This document shows positions 1-9,230 of a stretch of 64,000 bases of DNA, in pieces (the first letter of the stretch is position 1; each line of letters begins with the position of its first letter). The stretch covers positions 386,895 to 450,894 of the forward strand of contig NZ_JNZZ01000008.1 in NCBI RefSeq assembly GCF_000717645.1, written 5' to 3'. The notes under the pieces were generated by a model. That model was given only the letters and a program-made list of their open reading frames with translations. It had not been told where the DNA came from and did not search any database. The stretch is from Streptomyces californicus. GTDB lineage: Bacteria; Actinomycetota; Actinomycetes; Streptomycetales; Streptomycetaceae. A program made the position numbers and the translations under genes.

Positions 1-219
1 TTCCGGGATTCTACGGAGCCGGGGCCGAAGCCGGAGCCCAGCCGGACGGCCGGTAGCCCGGCCTGGGTCGCGGGCCCGGGGCCGGGCCCCGCAGGGCGCT
101 CCTCCGGCCGGGAGCCGCGTACCCCTGCGTCTGGGGGTGCTCCTATCCTGGGCGGGCGCGCGGCTCCGGCCGGGTGTGAACTACCGCAGGATTCAAGGCC
201 ATCGGGGGGTCTGTTCAGC

Positions 220-2733
220 ATGAGCGTCGGCGCGGGCGGCGGTACGGGGACGGGTGCGGGGCCGGGGAAGCGTCCACAACCGGGTACGAGTGCAGGGGCG
301 GCCCCGGGCGGAGGCGCGCCTGCGGGCGAGGGTGCGGGGCCGGGTGCGGGGGAGGGCGACAGGCGGGGCACGGCACTGGACGGCATACGCCCCCTCGCGG
401 TCGGCGATCCCGCCCGGATCGGGCCCTACCCGCTGCTCGGCCGGCTCGGCGCCGGCGGCATGGGCCGCGTGTATCTGGCCCGTTCGGCGGGCGGGCGCAC
501 CGTGGCCGTGAAGGTCGTGCACGAGGAGCACATCGCCAACGGGGAGTTCCGGGCGCGTTTCCGGCGGGAGATCGAGAGCGCCCGGCGGGTCGGCGGGCGC
601 TGGACCGCCCCGGTGCTCGACGCCGACGCGGACGCGGAGCAGCCGTGGGTGGCCACCGGCTATGTGCCCGGCCCCTCCCTGGAACAGGCCGTACGGGAGC
701 ACGGCCCGCTGCCCGTGGAGTCCGTCCACGCCCTGGCGGAGGGGCTGCTCCGCGCCCTGCGCGGGATTCACGCCGCCGGGATCGTCCACCGCGACCTCAA
801 GCCCTCCAACGTCCTGCTGACCGCCGACGGCCCCCGGGTCATCGACTTCGGCATCGCCCGCGCCTTCCAGGTGTCGGTCGAATCGCTGCTGACCAGCACC
901 GGTATGGTCATCGGCTCCCCGGGATTCATGGCGCCCGAACAGATCCTCGGCGAGGAGACCGGGCCCGGGGCGGACGTCTTCTCCCTCGGCTGTGTGCTGA
1001 TGTACGCGACCGCCGGACAGTTGCCGTTCGGGGCCGGTGCGAGCAACCAGCACGCCGTCATGTTCCGGATCGTCCAGTCCCCGCCGGACCTGAGCGCCGT
1101 GGCCGACGACCGTCTGCGGGCGCTGATCGAGCGCTGCCTGACGAAGAACGCGGCCGAACGGCCGGGTGTCGACGAGCTGTTGGCCGAGCTGGCCGCTGCG
1201 GCATCCGCGTCCGCCTCGCACGGTGCGTGGCTGCCGCCGGTGCTGCTGGCCCGCCTGGCGCGGCAGTCGGCCCTGCTGCTGGACGCGGATGTGCCGGGGA
1301 GGGCCGACGCGGCGGGGAGTGCTGATGTGCCGGGTCGGGCGGACGTACCGGACGCACCGGGGGGACGGAACGCACCGGGAAGGGGTGCTGACGCACCCGG
1401 GGCTGCGGAGGTGCCCGGGGCCGTTGGTGTATCCGGGGCTGCGGAGTCGCCCGGGGCTGCGGACATGCCCGGGGCTGCGGAGGTGCCCGGGGCCGTAGGT
1501 GTACCCGGGGCTGCGGAGGTGCCCGGGGCCGCTGACGTACCCGAGGCAGCAGAGGCGCCCGGGGTCATAGACATACCCGGGGCAGGGGAGCCCGGCCGCT
1601 CCACTGCCGAGCCCGCGCCCGAGGCCGATCCCGGGGCCGAGCCCCCGCCCGCCGTACCCGCCGTACCCGCCGCCGTACTCGCCTCTCCGGCCGCTGCCCG
1701 TGATCTCGGGACGGTCGATCTGCGTCCGCACCCGGCCGAGGGCCTCGCGCCGGCCCGTGTCCCGGCTCCTGCCCCCGCGCCCACCGACCCCGGCCGGGTC
1801 GCCCCGCCCACCGGCCCCGGCCCGTCCGCCCCAGCCACCGGCCCCGGCCCGGTCGTCCCGTCCACCGGCGGCCGGTCGCGTCGTCGCCGGGTCTGGGTCG
1901 TCGCGGCCGTCGTCGTCGCGGTGCTGGTCGCCGGGGGCACCACGGCGTTCCTCAACCGTGATCCCGGTGGTTCCGCCGATGCGCGGGGCGGGGAGTCCAC
2001 GCCCCCCGGCGCCGGTGACACCTCCTCCGGGCCGTCGGCCGCGCCCTCCGGGGACGACGAGGACGGGGCCAAGGGCGACGGCGAGCGCGACCCGAAGGAC
2101 AAGGACGCCGACAAGGGCAAGGGCAGCGGCGACAAGGACAAGGGGGAGGACGGAGACGGGGAGAAGGACACCGACAGCCGCAGCGCCGGGTCGGCGTCCG
2201 AAGGCGGCGGATCCGGAGACGGCGGTTCGGCGGATTCCGGCTCCGGTTCGGGCTCTGGTTCCGGATCCGGCTCCGGCTCCAGTGCCGGAGGCGGCGGCGG
2301 CGCGCAGGGTGGGTCCGGTTCGTCGGCGTCGGGCGGATCCGGCGGCGACGGGGTGAAGCCGCCCGCGTCGAACCCCGACCCCGCCCCGGACGGCCGGGTG
2401 CCGCAGCACTTCGTCGGAACCTGGTCCCTCGAATCCCAGTACGTCGTTCTCCAGCCGCACACCGTGGTCATCCGGCGGGTGTCGCCCGGTCAGTCGGCGG
2501 TGACCCTCGTCGCCGACGTACAGGGGTCGGGGCACTGCGAGTACACCGCGAAGCTCAGCTCCGTGGCGGACGGCGGGAAGCGGATCAACGTCGGCGCCGG
2601 GGTGGTGGACCGGGCCCGTTCCGGCCCCCTGTGCCAGGACACCGAGCCCTCGTCCTTCACCGTCGCCGGGTCCGGCATCCAGCACGACGTCGGCCCCGCC
2701 CACGGCAGCGGCTACCGCTACAACCGCGGCTGA
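220..2733 (+). CDS. Membrane serine/threonine protein kinase (PknB/Hanks type)
   Basis: An 837-residue eukaryotic-type kinase. The catalytic domain spans about residues 67-325: glycine-rich loop LGAGGMGRVYLA near 76, VAVK lysine near 98, catalytic loop HRDLKPSNVLL near 190 and DFG (VIDFGIA) near 209. A long Ala/Pro/Gly-rich linker with many VPGAA-type repeats follows, then a basic stop-transfer stretch and one membrane segment (about 558-577). The outside part has a Ser/Gly/Lys-rich spacer and a roughly 110-residue C-terminal domain with two cysteines (GHCEYT, PLCQD) that I do not recognise. By family it phosphorylates Ser/Thr at the membrane inner face; the outer domain may sense a ligand. 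The ATG start fits the N-terminal tail; no strong Shine-Dalgarno is visible. It appears monocistronic, with a hairpin directly downstream. Confidence 0.93.
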   Translation: MSVGAGGGTGTGAGPGKRPQPGTSAGAAPGGGAPAGEGAGPGAGEGDRRGTALDGIRPLAVGDPARIGPYPLLGRLGAGGMGRVYLARSAGGRTVAVKVVHEEHIANGEFRARFRREIESARRVGGRWTAPVLDADADAEQPWVATGYVPGPSLEQAVREHGPLPVESVHALAEGLLRALRGIHAAGIVHRDLKPSNVLLTADGPRVIDFGIARAFQVSVESLLTSTGMVIGSPGFMAPEQILGEETGPGADVFSLGCVLMYATAGQLPFGAGASNQHAVMFRIVQSPPDLSAVADDRLRALIERCLTKNAAERPGVDELLAELAAAASASASHGAWLPPVLLARLARQSALLLDADVPGRADAAGSADVPGRADVPDAPGGRNAPGRGADAPGAAEVPGAVGVSGAAESPGAADMPGAAEVPGAVGVPGAAEVPGAADVPEAAEAPGVIDIPGAGEPGRSTAEPAPEADPGAEPPPAVPAVPAAVLASPAAARDLGTVDLRPHPAEGLAPARVPAPAPAPTDPGRVAPPTGPGPSAPATGPGPVVPSTGGRSRRRRVWVVAAVVVAVLVAGGTTAFLNRDPGGSADARGGESTPPGAGDTSSGPSAAPSGDDEDGAKGDGERDPKDKDADKGKGSGDKDKGEDGDGEKDTDSRSAGSASEGGGSGDGGSADSGSGSGSGSGSGSGSSAGGGGGAQGGSGSSASGGSGGDGVKPPASNPDPAPDGRVPQHFVGTWSLESQYVVLQPHTVVIRRVSPGQSAVTLVADVQGSGHCEYTAKLSSVADGGKRINVGAGVVDRARSGPLCQDTEPSSFTVAGSGIQHDVGPAHGSGYRYNRG

Positions 2734-2745
2734 CCGGTACGACGA

Positions 2746-2790
2746 CCGCGCCCGACCGGCACCGGTGGTCCCGGTGCCGGTCGGGCGCGG
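2746..2790 (+). terminator. Strong hairpin terminator after the kinase gene
   Basis: Perfect 20-bp inverted repeat (arms 2746-2765 and 2771-2790) with a 5-nt loop, starting 13 nt after the kinase stop codon. It has no U-tract, as is usual in Streptomyces. It may also stop read-through of the minus-strand operon ending at 2858. Confidence 0.8.
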
Positions 2791-2857
2791 CTCAGGCAGG
2801 GTCGGGCGCGGTTCAGGGCGGTCAGGCGCCCCGCAGCCGGCTCGGCGGCCGCGCCGG

Positions 2858-3253
2858 TCAGTCCGGCGCCTCGCCCGGGTACGCGCTCGCGAACGCCGAG
2901 TGGAACAGGGCGGTCACGTCCCGTCCCGTGAGGCCCTCGGCGCGGGCCTGGCCCATCCAGTCGGTCAGCGCGGACCGCAGCGGGGAGTCGGGCCCCGACT
3001 GGGGCTGGGCGAGGGTGCGGGTGATGAACGTTCCGGCCCCCTGGCGTACTTCGGCGAGTCCCATACGTTCCAACTCGCGGTACGCCTTGAGCGTGGTGTT
3101 CGGGTTGACCTTGGTGGTCGCGGCGACCTGGGCCGCGGTGGGCAGCCGGTCACCCACCTCCAGCGCGCCCATGCGCAGCGCCTGTTCGACCTGCCGGACG
3201 ATCTGGAGGTAGGTGGACACCCCACTGCGCCGGTCGATGCGGAACACGACCAC
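2858..3253 (-). CDS. GntR-family regulator, YtrA subfamily
   Basis: Short GntR regulator of about 131 residues. An N-terminal winged helix (STYLQIVRQVEQALRMGAL, TTKVNPNTTLKAYRELERMGL, RQGAGTFI) is followed by only about 55 residues, which matches the YtrA subfamily that controls ABC exporters. I chose the GTG at 3253 because GGAAGG lies just upstream; a GTG at 3283 would add ten residues. It is the last gene of a three-gene minus-strand operon, after ATPase and permease, whereas YtrA-type regulators more often come first. It probably represses its own operon through the inverted repeat at 5237-5262. Confidence 0.88.
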   Translation of the reverse strand: MVVFRIDRRSGVSTYLQIVRQVEQALRMGALEVGDRLPTAAQVAATTKVNPNTTLKAYRELERMGLAEVRQGAGTFITRTLAQPQSGPDSPLRSALTDWMGQARAEGLTGRDVTALFHSAFASAYPGEAPD

Positions 3254-3308
3254 GGACTTCACCTTCCGCTCGATTGCCGACACTTTACGTAGGAGAGGGG
3301 AGCCGGTC

Positions 3309-4283
3309 CTACAGCGGACGGCGGGAGGTCCACCAGAGGGTGAACGCCGTGAGCAGGGCGGTTCCGGCGAGCAGGATGCCCGCGGCGGTCCACTGCATGG
3401 TGCCCATCTGGCTGTAATCGAGGTACTCGATCACGTTGTTGACGATGCCGTGCTCCTTGATGCACGAGTTCTGCGCCTTCTCGGTCGCCTCGGCGCAGAT
3501 GCCCCAGTTGTACAGGGTCCCGTCCGCGCTGCCGACCCAGCGGTCCGCCTCGTACGCGTCGTTGAATCGCTCCGGGAGATCGCTGTTCAGCGGGTACGTG
3601 AACATGTGCGTGACGCCGATCCGTACGCGGATCTCGTCCCAGACGAACAGCGTGGTCATCGCCGTGAAGAGGAACGCGCCCACCATGGCCGGGAGCACCC
3701 GGCGGACCAGCACGCCGATGGTGACGCCCGCCGCGGTCAGGAAGAGCAGGAAGGCGGGCAGGACGGGACCGGTGTTGTCGAAGATGAGGCCGTCGATCCA
3801 CTCGCTGGGGAACAGGGAGCGGTACGGCTTCCACCACCAGGTGAACAGGGCCGAGAGCACCACGCCGGAGACCAGCGCGAGGGTGTAGGCCAGGCCGAGC
3901 TTGGCGATCAGCCACTGGCGGCGGGAGACGGACTGGGTGGTGACGAGCTGCGCGGTGCCGCTCTCCTGGTCGCCCGCGATGAGCGGGGCGCCGATGAAGA
4001 CGGCGAGGATCAGCGGCAGGCCGTTGATGATGCTGGTGATGTACCCGTAGCCGCGGTTGTTCTCCAACGGCTGTCCGGCGTCCTTCTCCGGCCAGCCCTT
4101 CGCGTCGAGCAACTGGACCAGGTTGTGGCGCTCGTACACGATCCAGATCGCGGTCAGCAGGGTCAGGCCGAGGACGCAGGCCAGCGCGATCCGGTGCTGG
4201 CGGACGACGAGCCAGGGCAGGCCGCGCAGCAGTCGGCGGCTCGTGCCGGTCCCGGTGGGCTTGTCGGTGAGAGTGGCGCTCAT
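3309..4283 (-). CDS. ABC-2 type transporter permease
   Basis: A 324-residue integral membrane protein with about six hydrophobic segments (for example IALACVLGLTLLTAIWIV, LPLILAVFIGAPLIAG, VLPAFLLFLTAAGVTIGVLV and, at the C-terminus, AAGILLAGTALLTAFTLWW). It has a large outside loop with cysteines between the first two segments. It lies directly behind the ATPase gene with an ATGA overlap (4280-4283), so the two are translationally coupled and form one exporter. The substrate is unknown; YtrA-linked exporters often deal with cell-envelope stress or antibiotics. Confidence 0.88.
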   Translation of the reverse strand: MSATLTDKPTGTGTSRRLLRGLPWLVVRQHRIALACVLGLTLLTAIWIVYERHNLVQLLDAKGWPEKDAGQPLENNRGYGYITSIINGLPLILAVFIGAPLIAGDQESGTAQLVTTQSVSRRQWLIAKLGLAYTLALVSGVVLSALFTWWWKPYRSLFPSEWIDGLIFDNTGPVLPAFLLFLTAAGVTIGVLVRRVLPAMVGAFLFTAMTTLFVWDEIRVRIGVTHMFTYPLNSDLPERFNDAYEADRWVGSADGTLYNWGICAEATEKAQNSCIKEHGIVNNVIEYLDYSQMGTMQWTAAGILLAGTALLTAFTLWWTSRRPL

Positions 4284-5224
4284 GCGGCCTGGGTCCCTTC
4301 GGCGTCGACGCGGGCGCCCTGCGTGTAGAGCGAGGGAGCGTCCGGGGAGCGGAGGTGGGAGAGGAGGACTTCCTCCAGCGAGGGCTCGGCGATCTCCCAG
4401 TCGGCGGGGAGCGGGCCCTTCGGCCGGATCATCGCGTGGAACTGCCGTCCCAGGAAGCGGACTTCGATGACCGTGTGATGGTCGAGCTCGGGCGGCAGCG
4501 CGCCGTCGTGGCTGACGCCGGTGACCAGGGCGTGCGCCGGGACCAGCGCGTCGGCGTCACCGGCCATGCGGATGCGGCCCTCGGCGACGACCAGCAGGTA
4601 GTCGCACATGTCCTCCAGCTCGGTGAGCATGTGCGAGGACATCACCACCGTGGTGCCGCGCTCGACGGCCTCCGCCATCAGGAGGGTGCTCATCTCGTCG
4701 CGCGCCAGCGGGTCGAGATCCGCCATCGGCTCGTCCAGCAGCAGGAGTTCGGGCCGCTTGCCGAAGGCGAGGGCGAAGGCGAGCCGGGTGCGCTGGCCGC
4801 CGGAGAGCGTACCGACCCGGGCGTCCATCGGAACGTTGCCGGAGCGGACGATGCGGTGCGCGGCGGCGGCGTCCCAGTCGGGGTTCAGCTCGGCGCCCAT
4901 CCGCAGCGTCTCGGCCACGGTGAACCGCTTGAACAGCGGCTTGTCCTGCCCGAGGAAGGCGATCTTGGGCAGGACGCCGGGGTCGTCGACCGGTACGCCG
5001 AAGACCTGGAGCCCGCCGGTGCTCGGCCGCACCTGGCGGGTCGCCAGCCCGAGCAGTGTGCTCTTGCCGGCCCCGTTCGGGCCGACCAGACCGCAGATGC
5101 GGCCGGCCGGGATCCGGAAGGAGCAGTCACGCAGCGCCCAGCCGCGCCGGTAGCGCTTGCCCAGGTCCCGGGCTTCGAGTGCCCAGGTGCCGGACGTCGC
5201 GTTCGGGGTGCTCGTGTCTGCCAC
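4280..5224 (-). CDS. ABC transporter ATP-binding protein (exporter type)
   Basis: About 314 residues. Walker A is GLVGPNGAGKSTLLGLA, the signature is LSGGQRTRLAFALA, and Walker B is LLLLDEPMADLDP followed by the switch histidine in SSHMLTELEDMCDY. A C-terminal region of about 100 residues is typical of drug/bacitracin-type ATPases. I prefer the GTG at 5224 because GAGGTGAGG sits just upstream; a TTG at 5251 is also open. It energises the permease encoded immediately downstream. The promoter region carries a clear inverted repeat, probably bound by the GntR protein of the same operon. Confidence 0.92.
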   Translation of the reverse strand: MADTSTPNATSGTWALEARDLGKRYRRGWALRDCSFRIPAGRICGLVGPNGAGKSTLLGLATRQVRPSTGGLQVFGVPVDDPGVLPKIAFLGQDKPLFKRFTVAETLRMGAELNPDWDAAAAHRIVRSGNVPMDARVGTLSGGQRTRLAFALAFGKRPELLLLDEPMADLDPLARDEMSTLLMAEAVERGTTVVMSSHMLTELEDMCDYLLVVAEGRIRMAGDADALVPAHALVTGVSHDGALPPELDHHTVIEVRFLGRQFHAMIRPKGPLPADWEIAEPSLEEVLLSHLRSPDAPSLYTQGARVDAEGTQAA

Positions 5225-5236
5225 GCGCCTCACCTC

Positions 5237-5262
5237 GATTCCATGAGTCAATTAATGGAATC
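5237..5262 (-). promoter_or_regulatory. Inverted-repeat operator upstream of the ABC/GntR operon
   Basis: Perfect 8-bp arms GATTCCAT (5237-5244) and ATGGAATC (5255-5262) flank a 10-bp AT-rich spacer, unusually AT-rich for this genome. The site lies 13 bp upstream of the ATPase start and must overlap the promoter. I infer that it is the GntR autoregulatory operator. Confidence 0.6.
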
Positions 5263-5449
5263 ATGGAGTCGCGAGGGAATGCGTGTCAAGCGCGGGAGGG
5301 CGCGGGAGGGCGGTGGCGCCGCTGCGGTCGCCCTGCGGCGGGATCCGCACGGGGTTGAAGCGAGCGGGTTCGCGGCGGCCCTGCGGTGGGATCCGTGCGG
5401 GGGGCTGAAGCGAGCGCGTTCCCGGCGGTCAGGGATTAGGCTCGCTCCC

Positions 5450-6301
5450 ATGGGCAGTCACCCGGAAAACCTGCCGTCCCCGACCACCCCGGCCGGCCGC
5501 GAGGGGCTCGAAGCCGTGCTCGCCCGGCCCGACCGTGCGGTCGTCGCCCTCGACTTCGACGGCACGCTCGCCGACATCGTCCCGGATCCCGAACAGGCGC
5601 GCGCCCACCCCGGCACCGTCGAGGCGCTCGCCGCCCTCGCGCCGAAGGTCGCTGCCGTCGCCGTGATCACCGGCCGCCCGGCGGACGTCGCGGTGCGGTT
5701 CGGCGGTTTCGCGGGCGTCCCCGGCCTGGAGCACCTCGTCGTCCTCGGGCACTACGGCGCCGAGCGCTGGGACGCCGTGACCGGTGCCGTCCACGCCCCG
5801 GCCCCGCACCCGGGCGTCACCGCCGTACGTGCCGAACTCCCCTCGCTGCTCGAAAAGTCGGGCGTCGGGGACGGCGCCTGGATCGAGGAGAAGGGGCAGG
5901 CCGTCGCGGTCCACACCCGGCGCGCCGACGACCCGCAGGCGGCCTTCGAGGCGCTGCGCGCACCGCTCGGAGAGTTGGCCGCACGGCACGGGCTGATCGT
6001 CGAACCGGGCCGCCTGGTCCTGGAGTTGCGCCCGCCGGGCATGGACAAGGGCGTCGCGCTCGCCCGGTTCGTGGCCGAACTGGACGCGGAGTCGGTGATC
6101 TACGCGGGCGACGACCTCGGGGACCTGGCCGCGTTCGCCGCCGTGGAGAAGCTGCGGACCGGCGGCGCGGACGGCATCCCCGGCCTCCTGGTGTGCAGCG
6201 GCAGCACCGAGGTACCCGAACTCGCCGCCCGCGCCGACCTGTCGGTGCCGGGCCCGGCCTCGGTGGTGGAGTTCCTGGCGGCCCTGGCGGAGCGGCTGTA
6301 G
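5450..6301 (+). CDS. otsB: Trehalose-6-phosphate phosphatase
   Basis: A 283-residue HAD-superfamily phosphatase that converts trehalose 6-phosphate to trehalose in the cytoplasm. Motif I is LDFDGTLADIVPDPEQA; motif II lies in VAVITGRPADV; motif IV is VIYAGDDLGDLAAF. The segment LEHLVVLGHYGAERW is the family's GxYGxE-like region. The ATG at 5450 gives the normal family length; the frame stays open far upstream but without similarity. It converges with otsA, so the two enzymes of the OtsAB pathway sit tail to tail rather than in one operon. Confidence 0.95.
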   Translation: MGSHPENLPSPTTPAGREGLEAVLARPDRAVVALDFDGTLADIVPDPEQARAHPGTVEALAALAPKVAAVAVITGRPADVAVRFGGFAGVPGLEHLVVLGHYGAERWDAVTGAVHAPAPHPGVTAVRAELPSLLEKSGVGDGAWIEEKGQAVAVHTRRADDPQAAFEALRAPLGELAARHGLIVEPGRLVLELRPPGMDKGVALARFVAELDAESVIYAGDDLGDLAAFAAVEKLRTGGADGIPGLLVCSGSTEVPELAARADLSVPGPASVVEFLAALAERL

Positions 6302-6425
6302 GGCTGCGGAGCCGTAGGGCGTGTCCGGCCCGTGCGAAGGCGGGCAGGGCGGCATGCGACCGCCCCGGCCCACGCGAAAGCCGGAGGGGCGGCCGTGAAC
6401 CGGAGCGCCCCACGTGCGAACGGGG

Positions 6426-6451
6426 GGGGCGGCCCGAAACCGGGCCGCCCC
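6426..6451. terminator. Bidirectional terminator between otsB and otsA
   Basis: Perfect 11-bp stem GGGGCGGCCCG / CGGGCCGCCCC around an AAAC loop, in the gap between the convergent otsB and otsA genes. It can serve both. Confidence 0.65.
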
Positions 6452-6473
6452 TCCCGCCTCCGCGTTCGGGCCC

Positions 6474-7895
6474 CTACCGGGGCAGCTCGTCCTGTCGCAG
6501 GGCCTCCAGCTGCTCCAGGAACCACGCCTGGGGCGGCAGCGCCGTCGCCGCCTCCGCCAGGCGCTTCGTGCGGCCGGACCGCTCGTCGCCGCTCATCGTC
6601 AGCGCCTCGTGCAGCGCGTCCGCCGTTCCCGTCACGTCGTACGGGTTCACCACGATCGCGTCCTCGCCCAGCTCCTCGTACGCCCCCGCCTCCCGGGACA
6701 GCACCAGCGCGCAGCCCTGGTCCGAGACGACCGGGACCTCCTTGGCGACCAGGTTCATGCCGTCGCGGATCGGGTTGACCAGAGCCACGTCCGCCAGCCG
6801 GTACGCGGCCAGCGAGCGGGCGAAGTCGTCCTTGACGTGCAGCACGACCGGGGTCCAACTCTCCGTGCCGTACTGCCCGTTGATTTCCGTCGCCAGGGAC
6901 TGCACCGCCGCCGTGTAGTCCCGGTAGACGGCGAGGTCCTGGCGGGAGGGGTAGGCGAAGGCGATGTGCACGACGCGTTCGCGCCACTCCGGGCGGGCCT
7001 CCAGCAGGGCCCGGTACGCGTGCAGGCCGCGCACGATGTTCTTCGACAGCTCGGTGCGGTCCACCCGGACGATGGTCTTCCGGCCCTCGCCCACCTGCTC
7101 CCGCAGCGCCGCCATCCGCTCGTCCACGTCCGGCTCGTGCGCGCGCTCGCGCAGGAAGTCCGCGTCGGCCCCGAGGCCGTGCACCCCGATCCGGGTCCGG
7201 CCCGTGCCGCCGAGGATCTCCGTACAGCAGCCGATGAATGCGTCCGCCCAGCGGCGGGTCAGGAACGCGGCCCGGTCCGCGCCGAGGATGCCGTGCAGCA
7301 ACTGCTCCGCGATGTCGTCGGGCAGCAGCCGGAAGTAGTCCACGGGCGCCCACGGGGTGTGCGAGAAGTGGCCGATCCGCAGGTCCGGGCGCAGCTCGCG
7401 CAGCATCCCCGGGGCCAGGGCCAGGTGGTAGTCCTGGACGAGGACCGAGGCCCCCGGCTCCGCCTCCTCGGCCAGCGCTCGGGCGAAGGCGCGGTTGTAC
7501 GTTTCGTACGCGGCCCACTGCCGGCGGAACTCCGCGTCGAAGACCGGCTCGACGGGCGTCTGGTAGAGCATGTGGTGGACGAACCACAGCACCGAGTTCG
7601 CGATGCCGTTGTAGGCGTCGGCGTGCACCTCGGCGTCGATGTCCAGCATCCGCACACCCGGTTCCCCGACCCCCCGGCGCACCGCCTCGCGGTCGCCGTC
7701 GCCGAGGGCCGCGCAGACCCACAGCTTGTCGTCGACGGCGCTCAGCCCGGAGACGAGACCGCCGCCGCCGCGCTTGGCGTCGAGCGTCCCGTCCTCGCCG
7801 AGCGTGTACGAGACGGGGCCGCGGTTGGAGGCGACGAGGACCTGGGAGGCGGGGGACGCGGAGGACGTCGTGGAGGGCGTGTGCTCGGAGACCAT
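6474..7895 (-). CDS. otsA: Trehalose-6-phosphate synthase (GT20)
   Basis: A 473-residue GT-B glycosyltransferase that joins glucose from a nucleotide sugar to glucose 6-phosphate. Family landmarks are LVASNRGPVSY near the N-terminus, GGGGLVSGL, WFVHHMLYQ, VQDYHLALAPGMLRE, HTPWAPVDYFRLLP, RVDRTELSKNI and, near the C-terminus, NPIRDGMNLVAKE plus LSREAGAYEEL for sugar-nucleotide binding. The protein is full length. Upstream lie imperfect repeats and then gpgS on the same strand, which groups two compatible-solute pathways. Confidence 0.95.
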   Translation of the reverse strand: MVSEHTPSTTSSASPASQVLVASNRGPVSYTLGEDGTLDAKRGGGGLVSGLSAVDDKLWVCAALGDGDREAVRRGVGEPGVRMLDIDAEVHADAYNGIANSVLWFVHHMLYQTPVEPVFDAEFRRQWAAYETYNRAFARALAEEAEPGASVLVQDYHLALAPGMLRELRPDLRIGHFSHTPWAPVDYFRLLPDDIAEQLLHGILGADRAAFLTRRWADAFIGCCTEILGGTGRTRIGVHGLGADADFLRERAHEPDVDERMAALREQVGEGRKTIVRVDRTELSKNIVRGLHAYRALLEARPEWRERVVHIAFAYPSRQDLAVYRDYTAAVQSLATEINGQYGTESWTPVVLHVKDDFARSLAAYRLADVALVNPIRDGMNLVAKEVPVVSDQGCALVLSREAGAYEELGEDAIVVNPYDVTGTADALHEALTMSGDERSGRTKRLAEAATALPPQAWFLEQLEALRQDELPR

Positions 7896-7939
7896 GTACC
7901 GGAACCTAGCCCGCGAGTCCGGCCCCCAAACGCCCCGCC

Positions 7940-8140
7940 GCTCCCCGCGGCCACCGCCTCACGCCCCCGGCGCGCCGGGCGAGCACACCACCTCCGGGCC
8001 GCGGCCCACCGCCTCACGCCGCCGGGTGCTCACGCCTCCGCGCTCATCGCCCCCGCGCCGGGGCCCACCGCCTCACGTCCCCGTCGCGCCGGGAGGGCAC
8101 ACCACCCCCCCGCCGCGGCCCATCGCCTCACGCCGCCCGG
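7940..8140. repeat. Imperfect roughly 57-bp repeats between gpgS and otsA
   Basis: The block starting near CCCACCGCCTCACGCC recurs about four times (near 7960, 8008, 8065 and 8119), each followed by GC-rich sequence with GCGCGCCGGG. The last copy runs into the 3' end of gpgS. No gene is supported here. Confidence 0.55.
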
Positions 8141-9105
8141 CGCGCCGCGTACTCCGCGATCTCCCGCATCGGCGGCCTCTCCTCGGTGTCGACCGCGTGC
8201 GTGCGGGGAACGAAGCCGTCCTCGCCGCGCTCGAACTGGGTCAGCGCCGGCCGCACCAGATGGCCCCGGGAGAGCCTGAGCTGCGCCGTCCGGTAGATCG
8301 CCGCCGCCATCCGGCCCAGCGCCTGCCCGTCCTGGTGCCGGTGGACGCGTACGCCCACGTCGACCTGGCCCAGCGCGTCCAGGCCCACCGTGTGCAGCGC
8401 GTCCACCAGCAGCCCCAGCTCCACTCCGTAACCGACCGGGAACGGCAGCCGCTCCAGCAGGGAGCGCCGCACCGCGTACTCGCCGCCCAGCGGCTGTACG
8501 AACCCGGCCAGCTGCGGCCAGTGCAGATTGAGCAGCGGGCGTGCCACCAGTTCAGTGACGCGGCCGCCCTGACCTGCGGCGTCGCCGAGCGGGCGGTCGT
8601 ACATCGCCTTGACGAACTGGACGGCGGGGTCGGTCAGCAGCGGGCCGACCGTCCCCGAGACGAAGTCCGCCGAGAAGTCCCTGAGGTCCGCGTCCACGAA
8701 GCAGACGATCTCGCCGCTGGTCACCAGCAGTGACCGCCACAGCACCTCGCCCTTCCCGGGCAGCGCCGGGATCCGGGGCAGGATCGCGTCCCGGTGGACC
8801 ACCCGCGCGCCCGCCGCCCGCGCCGCGGCCGCGGTGGCGTCGGTGGAGCCGGAGTCGATCACCACGAGCTCGTCGACGAGCCGGACCCGCTCCATCAGCT
8901 CCCGGCGGATCGTCGCCACGATCGCCCCGACCGTGGCCTCCTCGTTCAGCGCGGGCAGCACCACGCTCACGGTCGTACGGCCCGGGTCGGCGGCCCGGGC
9001 CTCGGTGAGCCGGTTCAGCGGGCGGTCGGCGGACGACCAGGAACGCCCGGTCAGCCAGCGTTCCACCTCTTCGAGCACGGTCGGCACTCCTCGTATGTGA
9101 TCCAT
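8128..9105 (-). CDS. gpgS: Glucosyl-3-phosphoglycerate synthase
   Basis: A 325-residue GT-A glycosyltransferase (GT81 type) that transfers glucose to 3-phosphoglycerate, the first step to glucosylglycerate or methylglucose lipopolysaccharides. Visible motifs are VSVVLPALNEEATVGAIV, VDELVVIDSGSTD, the lysine-containing PALPGKGEVLW, and the metal-binding ICFVDADLRDF-type motif (DxD), with AGFVQPLGGEYAVRR further on. The N-terminus (VERWLTGRSWSSADRPLNRL) is typical of the family. It is divergent from the riboswitch-controlled thrC. Confidence 0.93.
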   Translation of the reverse strand: MDHIRGVPTVLEEVERWLTGRSWSSADRPLNRLTEARAADPGRTTVSVVLPALNEEATVGAIVATIRRELMERVRLVDELVVIDSGSTDATAAAARAAGARVVHRDAILPRIPALPGKGEVLWRSLLVTSGEIVCFVDADLRDFSADFVSGTVGPLLTDPAVQFVKAMYDRPLGDAAGQGGRVTELVARPLLNLHWPQLAGFVQPLGGEYAVRRSLLERLPFPVGYGVELGLLVDALHTVGLDALGQVDVGVRVHRHQDGQALGRMAAAIYRTAQLRLSRGHLVRPALTQFERGEDGFVPRTHAVDTEERPPMREIAEYAARRAA

Positions 9106-9230
9106 CTCGCGGTTCGGACGTCTATCTCAACGGTCCGGTGCTTCGGTTACAGTCTTGAACAACGCGTATCGCCGTCGCATGTCGGGGTCGGAGCGCGGAT
9201 AAACGCCTGGATCGAAGATCCAGCGCCATA

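Noticed and set aside
193..2703. An 836-codon minus-strand frame opposite the kinase gene
   Set aside because: GC-rich antisense shadow; the plus strand has all kinase motifs.
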